A DNA stretch of 11,987 nt, taken from assembly GCA_013140465.1 (NCBI GenBank), contig JABFST010000353.1:1-11987 (forward strand), given 5' to 3'. The position numbers were made by a program, and so were the translations under genes. Source of the stretch: Methylococcaceae bacterium (lineage in GTDB: Bacteria; Pseudomonadota; Gammaproteobacteria; Methylococcales; Methylomonadaceae). The notes below the pieces were generated by a model. That model was not told where the DNA came from. It did not search any database and saw only the letters and a program-made list of their open reading frames with translations. This document shows positions 1 through 5,058 of this stretch, in pieces (position 1 is the first letter of the stretch; every line of letters starts with the position of its first letter).

Positions 1-14
1 CGCCTACGCGCAGC

Positions 15-1358
15 TTAGCAAGTTCTTGAAAACGCATCTAATAAACTCCTGTAATACGGTGATAGCGCATGGCCTTGGTCTTGTATCTGTAAAAAATCGC
101 CAATAGGGGCGCTGTCCGTTTGGCTTAGGCCAACAGCCGCCGCCAAGTGTTGGACCACGCTATCGTTGTGCCAGTCGGGTTGGGATTTGATCGCAGAAAA
201 CGCGACTAATGATTCTTCTATTTCGCCGACACATTCAAACGGTTTATAGCCCTCTAAGCCCAGCAACTCCATAAAACCTTGGGTTTGCGCCGGATCATCG
301 AGTAAGTTTTTGCCAAAAATGGCTATCAGTTTGGCCTTGTCCAGAAACGGTGCGAGGGCCAAAAAGACAAAACGGCACTTAGGGCAATCACAACACCAGC
401 CGTTAAGGCGATTTTGCTCACGGATACTAAAGGCGCGGTTACAACTGGTAAACACGCCATGATAGGCGGTTAATTTGGCAAACAGGCTGGCAATCGCAAG
501 TTCTGACAGCGGGCGCAAAAATGAAAAATAATACAGGTTTTTCAGCATATAAGCCGAAACATGGCGGGCAAAGTCTTGTTCAAACTCAAACGATTTGCTG
601 TACTGATGGTTAATATCGTGACCATTGACCACCAAATTGCCGACATTCGCCGAATGCTCATTCGACATCGCAATCCCATTAAAACCATAAAGCACCGCCG
701 CAACCGCCAACACAAACGACAAAATGCCCGTGACAGGAACATGCCCGTTCAACGCCCCCGCCTTATTCAGTTCAAATAAGTTGGTTGACATTTGCCGGGT
801 GACATAAATGGCGGGCAATCCGGCGACGGCGATGGTTTTTTGAATGGGCAGGGCATGGCCTAAAGAAAACAGCACCACATTTTCTCCGGCTTGTTTAAAC
901 GCCTCTAAGGTGACTATCGAATCTTTACCGCCACCCACCGGAATCGCCATGCGCTGCGGCAAAGGCCAGTCCGATGCGGCAACAGGCGTTTGTTGGCCGA
1001 CGGGGAAATGGATTTTATCCTGTAAATCCAATTGGTTTTTATAAGCAAACTCGCCCAAACCTTTTACATAAAATTTTTCAAAAAACCGCGCCTCATCAGG
1101 GCTAAGGCTATTATTATCGATGTGGATCGCGGCAGGGGCATACGCTTTGTAATAACTGACCCCAGCCGCCAAATGCAGCTGGCGGATACACAGCGCCAAC
1201 GCCTGTTTTTGTTCGGCATCTTCAAGCGGCGGCGCATCGTTAAATATAAAGCATTCTTCAAACCGCAAGTCGTCATCAAAACCGTAACGTAATTTAACTG
1301 TCGTGGTCAGTTCATCGTATTCATACGATAAAAATTTAAACAGTTTGTGTTCATTCAT
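15..1358 (-). CDS. murL: MurL-type UDP-MurNAc-L-Ala-L-Glu epimerase
   Basis: The 447-residue protein resembles MurL, the enzyme first described in Xanthomonas. MurL epimerises the terminal L-Glu of UDP-MurNAc-L-Ala-L-Glu to D-Glu in an ATP-dependent step, replacing the usual MurI/MurD order of cytoplasmic peptidoglycan synthesis. Visible signatures are a PP-loop-like nucleotide motif, IPVGGGKDS (residues 139-147), the stretch SNEHSAN (232-238) and a cysteine-rich CCDCPKC (322-328) followed by a hydrophobic helix. The length fits the family (about 450). The ATG at 1358 is preceded only by a weak GAG ribosome site. The stop lies 14 bases from the window edge, so the partner ligase gene murD2, usually adjacent, would start just outside. 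The family call rests on remembered motifs; a generic PP-loop ATPase is the alternative. Confidence 0.8.
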   Translation of the reverse strand: MNEHKLFKFLSYEYDELTTTVKLRYGFDDDLRFEECFIFNDAPPLEDAEQKQALALCIRQLHLAAGVSYYKAYAPAAIHIDNNSLSPDEARFFEKFYVKGLGEFAYKNQLDLQDKIHFPVGQQTPVAASDWPLPQRMAIPVGGGKDSIVTLEAFKQAGENVVLFSLGHALPIQKTIAVAGLPAIYVTRQMSTNLFELNKAGALNGHVPVTGILSFVLAVAAVLYGFNGIAMSNEHSANVGNLVVNGHDINHQYSKSFEFEQDFARHVSAYMLKNLYYFSFLRPLSELAIASLFAKLTAYHGVFTSCNRAFSIREQNRLNGWCCDCPKCRFVFLALAPFLDKAKLIAIFGKNLLDDPAQTQGFMELLGLEGYKPFECVGEIEESLVAFSAIKSQPDWHNDSVVQHLAAAVGLSQTDSAPIGDFLQIQDQGHALSPYYRSLLDAFSRTC

Positions 1359-1549
1359 AGTGTAAAACTCATGTATTTTTTAGAGAGGGCGTAAAGCGGC
1401 GGATAGCATAGACGGTTTTACGCTAACCGTGTTCAGTCTATCAACTAGCAGAATGCTATCATGTTTTAACCCACGCTAGCTGATGAATTGGGTGCGGTTA
1501 AACGTTGGATGGGGCATGACGGGGCGGGTATTGGGCAAAGGCAAGGAGT

Positions 1550-1569
1550 GCAACGGCTTTAGCCGTTGC
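1550..1569. repeat. REP-like hairpin, GGCTTTAGCC family
   Basis: GCAACGGC, a four-base loop and GCCGTTGC form a perfect 8-bp stem. A near-identical, slightly decayed copy with the same right flank (GTTGCCGTG) is found at 11448-11467, about 10 kb away, so this is an interspersed repeat and not a local accident. Confidence 0.6.
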
Positions 1570-1682
1570 CGTGTCGGCTGGGCGTATTTTTCACTGAGGG
1601 TACTTGTACCACGCGTAAGGCAGTTTGACTTCGTGCTGTATGGGTTGCCACAGCAAACTGCCACGCCTAATGCTGTGCCAGG

Positions 1683-1742
1683 GCTATGCTTTGGTGGATT
1701 GCGGGCGCGAACCCAGCTTATATTGATGCGCCTTACGGGTTA
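1683..1742. repeat. Degenerate REP-like segment
   Basis: The segment shares with 2696-2740 the order TGCTTTGGTG, GGATTG, a short variable stretch, then CCTTACGGGTTA. Common gammaproteobacterial hairpin repeats pair GGTGGATT with AATCCACC. Here the right arm is eroded, so this is a decayed member. Confidence 0.35.
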
Positions 1743-1815
1743 CAATGTTTGTTGACGTAGTGGTGACGTGCTACATTTAAGCGAGTATTTCAAATCGAAA
1801 GAATGGGTTATTTTA

Positions 1816-1837
1816 TATAATCAGTAAAATTGAGGTG
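1816..1837 (+). promoter_or_regulatory. -10 box and Shine-Dalgarno for the vapB-like gene
   Basis: A perfect TATAAT lies at 1816-1821. No good -35 is seen 17 bases upstream. A strong ribosome site, GAGGTG, at 1832-1837 stands 7 bases before the ATG at 1845, which fixes the antitoxin start. Confidence 0.5.
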
Positions 1838-1844
1838 ATTAAAT

Positions 1845-2057
1845 ATGCATACAATAGAATTTGAAACAGATGCCAAAGGCCGATTGATTGAAATTCCCAA
1901 AGAATTTGAAGCCTTTGCATCTAAACACCTCAAAGTTAAAATTTCGATAGACGAGCACACGACCAATCCCACTGTACAAACTGCCAAACGCGTGTCTGCA
2001 CTCTCTATAGACACGCGTTCGTTCAAATTCAATCGCGAAGACGCCAATGCCAGATGA
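1845..2057 (+). CDS. VapB-like antitoxin of a PIN toxin
   Basis: This 70-residue protein starts MHTIEFETDAKGRLIEIPKE, typical of the small beta-rich N-terminal DNA-binding half of VapB/AbrB-like antitoxins. It ends with IDTRSFKFNREDANAR, a tail frequent in antitoxins that pair with PIN nucleases and likely the toxin-binding segment. It has a strong ribosome site and overlaps the following PIN gene by 4 bases (ATGA), the usual TA coupling. Such antitoxins neutralise the toxin and autorepress the operon. Because its toxin gene is destroyed, it is probably an orphan. The subfamily is uncertain. Confidence 0.7.
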   Translation: MHTIEFETDAKGRLIEIPKEFEAFASKHLKVKISIDEHTTNPTVQTAKRVSALSIDTRSFKFNREDANAR

Positions 2058-2108
2058 GCAAATACTTTCTGGACACCCATTTACTTATCTACGCTTATTC
2101 GAATAGCG

Positions 2109-2268
2109 AACCCGATGTAACTATTCAGCATCCGGGGCACAACAGCCGTTCGCTGAGCGGAACAGCCGTTCGCTGAGCGGAGTCGAAGCGAACAAACCGG
2201 CTTCGACTCCGCTCAGCCTACGGTAAATTTGACTTATTAGAAGTCGCTCTGAATAGTTACAACCCGAT
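2109..2268. mobile_element. 144-bp MITE with 8-bp target duplication
   Basis: The element occupies 2117-2260. Its ends are a perfect 12-bp inverted repeat, GTAACTATTCAG and CTGAATAGTTAC. It is flanked by identical 8-bp copies of AACCCGAT (2109-2116 and 2261-2268). It carries no coding potential. Ends beginning GTAA plus 8-bp duplications are typical of the IS66 family, so an IS66-type transposase elsewhere is the likely mobiliser (inference). Its body contains a two-copy head repeat and an 18-bp inverted repeat, so it may itself have been invaded by another repeat. Confidence 0.85.
2141..2217. repeat. GCTGAGCGGAG repeat: two heads plus inverted repeat
   Basis: AACAGCCGTTCGCTGAGCGG occurs twice in tandem (2141-2160, 2161-2180). 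Only the second copy continues into AGTCGAAGC. The segment GCTGAGCGGAGTCGAAGC (2172-2189) and its exact reverse complement (2200-2217) form an 18-bp stem with a 10-base loop. The same core recurs at 2859-2915. Confidence 0.8.
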
Positions 2269-2695
2269 AAGGCGGATATAGCGAATGCGCTGCTCTTTGA
2301 CGGTGAGTCGCTTATTTCCTTACAAGTAATCAACGAATTTTCAAACGTGTGCCTAAAAAACTTCGGCTAAATGAAAAAGCCGTCATCGCAGCGATTTTGG
2401 AAATCACAAGTACCACCCTAGTTGTCAGTTTCTCACTGTCAACGCAGATCCAAGCCATACAGCTATGCCAACAACATAGCTTTTGTTTTACGACGCTTTA
2501 ATCATAGCTACTGCGCTCGAAAACGACTGCACCATCTTGTACAGAGAAGATATGCAAAACAACCGGATAATTGCAAACCAGCTCCAGATTGTTAACCCTT
2601 TTCATTAAATAGCTAAACACTGGGCTAAATCAGCAGCATTACTAGAGGAAGATTTTGCTGATAGGTAAGCTGCCATGCCCAGTTCAGCACCAAGG

Positions 2696-2740
2696 CTTTG
2701 CTTTGGTGTGGATTGTTGGCATGAATCCACCTTACGGGTT
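2696..2740. repeat. REP-like hairpin, GTGGATT/AATCCAC
   Basis: GTGGATT and AATCCAC pair across a short loop, followed by CTTACGGGTT. It abuts the PIN fragment on its left and shares layout with the decayed segment at 1683-1742, which marks it as an interspersed repeat. Confidence 0.45.
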
Positions 2741-2850
2741 AGAAACAGCCTTTAACGCCAATGCGGATTATATTATTACCCACAATATCCGTGATTTTAA
2801 AAGCGTGACCGAAAGGTTTGCCATTAAGGGCTACTCACTTAAAGCGGGAC
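2739..2850 (+). pseudogene. C-terminal fragment of a second PIN-family toxin
   Basis: The reading frame encodes NADYIITHNIRDFKSVTERF followed by AIKGYSLKA. This resembles the end of PIN-family TA toxins of the COG1569 type, where (A)DYIVTxNIRDF carries the late acidic residue of the active site. The N-terminal two thirds are missing: a REP-like hairpin sits on the left. On the right the frame runs into a 17-bp repeat array instead of the usual TPxEFL tail. No antitoxin partner is visible. It is a remnant bounded on both sides by repeats. Confidence 0.6.
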
Positions 2851-2858
2851 TGAGGAGC

Positions 2859-2920
2859 CGTTGGCTGAGCGGAGTCGTTGGCTGAGCGGAGCCGTTGGCT
2901 GAGCGGAGTCGAAGCCAGCG
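2859..2920 (+). repeat. Head-repeat array of CGTTGGCTGAGCGGAG
   Basis: Three copies spaced exactly 17 bp apart start at 2859, 2876 and 2893. Only the third extends into TCGAAGCCAGCGG. The core GCTGAGCGGAGTCGAAGC is identical to the arm of the inverted repeat inside the MITE at 2172-2189. Confidence 0.8.
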
Positions 2921-2934
2921 GCGGGATTCGCTTC

Positions 2935-3007
2935 AAATAACTGGGGTCAAAGTAAACTTAAACAAATAACTGGGGTCAAAATAACTGGGGTCAGAGTAAA
3001 CTTAAAT
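2935..3007 (+). repeat. Head-repeat array of AAATAACTGGGGTCA
   Basis: Three units start with AAATAACTGGGGTCA at 2935, 2964 and 2979. The first is 29 bases, the second is cut to 15 bases, and the third runs through GAGTAAACTTAAAT. The left end is constant and the right end varies. The core GGGGTCA(G) is shared with the arrays at 3466 and 3751. Confidence 0.85.
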
Positions 3008-3081
3008 GCCTAATCCAACGCTCCAGCAGAGCTTTCGCTACGTTCCGCTATCTCGCACATGTCGGGAAACCGAGTCCAGGT

Positions 3082-3109
3082 TTGTCTTGGCTGTCAAGCG
3101 TGGTAAACT
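3082..3109 (+). promoter_or_regulatory. Candidate sigma-70 promoter for the DUF1640 gene
   Basis: TTGTCT at 3082-3087 and TAAACT at 3104-3109 are 16 bases apart, and the -10 is preceded by TGG (extended -10). Transcription would begin about 25 bases before the ATG at 3141. Judged by eye only. Confidence 0.35.
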
Positions 3110-3140
3110 GAATATCAAATTAAAAACAGGCGGTAATATC

Positions 3141-3443
3141 ATGGCAGCGATTACATTTGATACTTTAAAATATGCCAACAGGCTTAAGGCTGCTGGCGTT
3201 CCTGACAAACAAGCTGAGGCCGAGGCCGAGGTGCTGGCCGAAGCACTTGAAGTCAATCTCAAGGAGTTGGTCACCAAGGAAGATTTGCACCGTGAAATGG
3301 AATCTTTGCGCCGTGATATAGATGCCCGTTTTGTCCAGGTGGATTCGCGTTTTGTCCAGCTTGAGCAACGCCTGATCATCAAACTAGGCGGTCTCATGGC
3401 TTTATCCATTGGCATAGTTGCCGCTCTGGTCAAGCTGCTTTGA
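3141..3443 (+). CDS. DUF1640-like coiled-coil protein with C-terminal membrane anchor
   Basis: This is a 100-residue protein. The N-terminus ITFDTLKYANRLKAAGVPDK and the alanine/glutamate-rich helix AEAEAEVLAEALEVN resemble DUF1640 (the bacterial relatives of the CCDC90/MCUR1 fold). A heptad-rich coiled coil follows, containing the near repeat RFVQVDSRFVQLEQR (about residues 68-82). It ends with a single hydrophobic helix, LGGLMALSIGIVAALVKLL, probably a membrane anchor. An upstream in-frame ATG at 3006 was rejected because that part is repeat-derived, whereas 3141 has AGGCGG about 8 bases upstream. The function is unknown. It stands alone between two GGGGTCA arrays, suggesting it travels with accessory DNA. 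Confidence 0.75.
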   Translation: MAAITFDTLKYANRLKAAGVPDKQAEAEAEVLAEALEVNLKELVTKEDLHREMESLRRDIDARFVQVDSRFVQLEQRLIIKLGGLMALSIGIVAALVKLL

Positions 3444-3465
3444 GTATCATTAATGCCTAACCCTG

Positions 3466-3540
3466 AATAACTGCAATAACTGCAATAACTGGGGTCAATA
3501 ACTGGGGTCGAATAACTGGGGTCAGAGTAAATTTAAATTT
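3466..3540 (+). repeat. Head-repeat array of AATAACTGGGGTCAG
   Basis: Units start with AATAACTG at 3466, 3475, 3484, 3497 and 3511. The first four are cut after 9, 9, 13 and 14 bases. The fifth continues through GGGGTCAGAGTAAATTTAAATTT. The array lies about 45 bases upstream of the RAYT start codon and belongs to the same repeat family as 2935-3007. Confidence 0.85.
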
Positions 3541-3585
3541 CTACTATACTGCTTATGTTTATATCTATCGACTTCGGGAAAACAA

Positions 3586-3750
3586 ATGGCTAGACTGACC
3601 CGTGCGTGTCCAATCGGAATTCCTCAGCATGTAATCCAACGTGGCAATAACCGACAGGTCTGCTTTGCCAACGAGCAAGATTTCGCAGCTTATGCGGGTT
3701 GGTTGAAAAGCTACTCAAAGAAATACCAAGTAGATATTCATGCCTGGGCG
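3586..3750 (+). pseudogene. RAYT (REP-associated Y1 transposase), N-terminal remnant
   Basis: The first 55 residues, beginning MARLTRACPIGIPQHVIQRG and continuing through NNRQVCFANEQDFAAYAGWL to VDIHAWAE, match the conserved start of RAYT proteins (Y1/IS200-like transposase fold). These act on single-stranded REP hairpins. In intact members HAW is followed within a few residues by the catalytic motif NHVH. Here the sequence switches to an array of GAAAGCCCGGGGTCAG units at 3751, so the metal-binding histidines, the catalytic tyrosine and the rest (usually 150-300 residues in total) are absent. The frame stays open through the array to 3963, which would add a Gly/Pro/Ser-rich repetitive tail. 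No C-terminal RAYT remnant was recognised downstream. Confidence 0.8.
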
Positions 3751-3960
3751 GAAAGCCCGGGGTCAGGAAAGCCCGGGGTCAGGCCTTACGTTTCGGAAAG
3801 CCCGGGGTCAGGCCTCGGAAAGCCCGGGGTCAGGCCTTACGAAAGCCCGCGAAAGCCCGGGGTCAGGCCTTACGAAAGCCCGGGGTCATACGAAAGCCCG
3901 GGGTCAGAAAGCCCGGGGTCAGGCCTTACGTTTGACACAATACCTCAAGGGACCTTGGGG
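3751..3960 (+). repeat. Head-anchored array of GAAAGCCCGGGGTCAG
   Basis: Nine unit starts occur at 3751, 3767, 3796, 3818, 3841, 3851, 3874, 3892 and 3907. The first eight units are 16, 29, 22, 23, 10, 23, 18 and 15 bases long. Each reads from the same left end through part of GCCCGGGGTCAGGCCTTACG before the next head begins. The ninth runs on through TTTGACACAATACCTCAAGG into single-copy sequence. A tenth head (one base different) occurs at 4317. Some junctions carry one to three extra bases, such as CG. All three forward frames are open through the array. Confidence 0.9.
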
Positions 3961-4052
3961 TGAGGCGTTCGCAGTAACCCGTAAGTTGGTTTCGCCGACA
4001 GGCAAACCGTCATAAACGGAGCGCATGAATTTGATTGTTACATTGATTTTTA

Positions 4053-4081
4053 CTAAGCTGCGCTTAGAGTCGTGCTAAAAT
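4053..4081 (+). promoter_or_regulatory. Possible brnT promoter/operator (copy 1)
   Basis: The inverted repeat CTAAGC-TGC-GCTTAG (4053-4067) stands 8 bases before an extended -10, TGCTAAAAT (TAAAAT at 4076-4081). TA antitoxins commonly bind such palindromes over their own promoter. No good -35 is seen. The same arrangement recurs in copy 2 at 4463-4491. Confidence 0.35.
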
Positions 4082-4146
4082 CGGCCTATCACGCAAGACA
4101 GAACCAGTCATGGGTTTCGCCTAATGTAGCAATAATAACTATTTAT

Positions 4147-4315
4147 ATGCATTTTGAATGGGATACTAAAAAAGCTGCATCAAACCATCGTAAACATGGC
4201 GTTACTTTTGAAGAGGCAACCAGTGCATTGCGCGATGTATTTTCAGCTACCGCTCACGATCCTGATCATTCGGAAGATGAAGAACGATTTGTGACATTCG
4301 GCATTTCTTCCCAAG
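4147..4315 (+). pseudogene. Truncated BrnT toxin copy
   Basis: It encodes the first 56 residues of the BrnT protein found complete at 4557, ending at GISSQ. It then reads into the repeat head and its flank, giving an unrelated 36-residue tail to a stop at 4425. It lacks the second half, including the IRIISAR region that carries active-site residues in the RelE-like BrnT fold, so it should be inactive. It arose from the 408-bp duplication and keeps its own leader, so it may still be transcribed into the intact operon. Confidence 0.9.
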
Positions 4316-4462
4316 CAAAAGCCCGGGGTCAGGCCTTACGTTTGACACAATACCTCAAGGGACCTTGGGGTGAGGCGTTCGCAGTAACCCGTAAGTTGGT
4401 TTCGCCGACAGGCAAACCGTCATAAACGGAGCGCATGAATTTGATTGTTACATTGATTTTTA

Positions 4463-4491
4463 CTAAGCTGCGCTTAGAGTCGTGCTAAAAT
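4463..4491 (+). promoter_or_regulatory. Possible brnT promoter/operator (copy 2)
   Basis: This is an identical copy of the inverted repeat CTAAGC-TGC-GCTTAG (4463-4477) and of TGCTAAAAT (-10 at 4486-4491), about 65 bases upstream of the intact brnT start. It would drive the functional toxin-antitoxin pair. Confidence 0.35.
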
Positions 4492-4556
4492 CGGCCTATC
4501 ACGCAAGACAGAACCAGTCATGGGTTTCGCCTAATGTAGCAATAATAACTATTTAT

Positions 4557-4829
4557 ATGCATTTTGAATGGGATACTAAAAAAGCTGCATCAAACCATCG
4601 TAAACATGGCGTTACTTTTGAAGAGGCAACCAGTGCATTGCGCGATGTATTTTCAGCTACCGCTCACGATCCTGATCATTCGGAAGATGAAGAACGATTT
4701 GTGACATTCGGCATTTCTTCCCAAGGACGTTTACTCACGGTATCGCATACGGATAGAGGCAATGCAATTCGAATCATATCGGCACGACTAGCAACAAATG
4801 CTGAGAGTAAAATTTATGAAAAAGGTTAA
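4557..4829 (+). CDS. brnT: BrnT family toxin, complete
   Basis: The 90-residue protein has the full BrnT pattern: FEWDTKKAASNHRKHGVTFE at the start, the acidic HDPDHSEDEERF (about residues 36-47), GRLLTV, and IRIISARLATNAE near the end. BrnT is a RelE-like ribosome-dependent or general ribonuclease that inhibits translation and is neutralised by the gene downstream. The usual SARKAT(R/K)xE is here SARLATNAE, losing basic residues, which could weaken activity (inference). The ATG at 4557 is preferred over an upstream in-frame start at 4482 because homology begins at MHFEWD. It overlaps the next gene by 14 bases. Its first 56 codons are duplicated at 4147. Confidence 0.9.
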   Translation: MHFEWDTKKAASNHRKHGVTFEEATSALRDVFSATAHDPDHSEDEERFVTFGISSQGRLLTVSHTDRGNAIRIISARLATNAESKIYEKG

Positions 4830-5058
4830 ACCAGAAATAATAGACGAACTTCGACCAGAGTACGAGCGGTCGGATTTTGGTAAGATCGTACGCGGAAAGT
4901 ATGCGAACCGAATTAAGGCGGAAACCAATGTGGTACTACTTGAGCCGGATATTGCGGAGGCCTTTCCTAATGATGAAGCGGTAAACAAAGCGCTTCGTTA
5001 TTTATTGGAGGTCGCAAAAACCTCAACCAGCCTAACCCAATCCAGCGGACTCCGCTAA
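4816..5058 (+). CDS. Antitoxin partner of BrnT (non-canonical, RHH-like)
   Basis: The 80-residue protein is made from the ATG at 4816; a GAGAG ribosome site at 4803-4807 is better placed for it than for the ATG at 4798. It contains FGKIVRGKYANRIKAETNVV, then LLEPDIAEAFPNDEAVNKAL. This is a widespread small-protein pattern next to TA toxins, in which a short strand followed by two helices suggests a ribbon-helix-helix-like fold. It is not the usual BrnA sequence. Overlap with brnT (ATGAAAAAGGTTAA) supports translational coupling. Its last residues (SLTQSSGLR) are encoded inside the attC-like site, suggesting the natural C-terminus was rewritten there. The role as antitoxin is inferred from position. 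Confidence 0.7.
   Translation: MKKVKPEIIDELRPEYERSDFGKIVRGKYANRIKAETNVVLLEPDIAEAFPNDEAVNKALRYLLEVAKTSTSLTQSSGLR

Larger units (their letters stand above)
1359..1844. other. Intergenic gap with degenerate REP-like hairpins
   Basis: No convincing gene is visible. The stretch holds a perfect hairpin at 1550-1569, a degenerate REP-like segment at about 1683-1742 ending in CCTTACGGGTTA, and the promoter and ribosome site of the vapB-like gene at its right end. Open frames here have no recognisable homology and no good ribosome site. The divergent murL promoter should also lie here, but no clear one was seen. Confidence 0.6.
2054..2608 (+). pseudogene. VapC-like PIN toxin, split by a MITE and frameshifted
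   Basis: The 5' part (2054-2116) encodes MSKYFLDTHLLIYAYSNSEP, the start of a PIN ribonuclease including the first active-site Asp. Removing 2117-2268 (MITE plus one target copy) rejoins the frame exactly at the codons for Pro-Asp-Lys and restores LLFDGESLISLQVINEFSN. Further on, one missing base in the A run at 2355-2360 and one missing T near 2494 must be restored to read the typical C-terminal PIN motif YDALIIATALENDCTILYRE and the end IVNPFH. PIN toxins cut RNA (often tRNA) when their antitoxin is degraded. This copy cannot be functional. The two indels lie in homopolymers and could be assembly errors; the MITE insertion could not. Confidence 0.85.
3908..4725 (+). repeat. 408-bp tandem duplication carrying brnT 5' region
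   Basis: Bases 3908-4315 and 4318-4725 appear identical by eye, offset 410 bp with CA between them. The left boundary is the AAAGCCCGGGGTCAG head. The right boundary is inside brnT, at the codons for Ser-Gln. Each copy includes a 130-bp leader upstream of brnT and its first 56 codons. Near-perfect identity implies a recent event. Confidence 0.95.

Noticed and set aside
1483..1755. 90-residue frame in the gap after murL
   Set aside because: It spans REP-like hairpins, has no ribosome site and no recognisable homology.
3006..3140. 45-residue upstream extension of the DUF1640 protein
   Set aside because: It begins at the repeat junction, lacks a ribosome site and is not homologous; the ATG at 3141 has AGGCGG upstream.
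3751..3960. Array as a CRISPR or ordinary tandem repeat
   Set aside because: There are no unique spacers of constant length; units are truncated versions of one another with irregular lengths.
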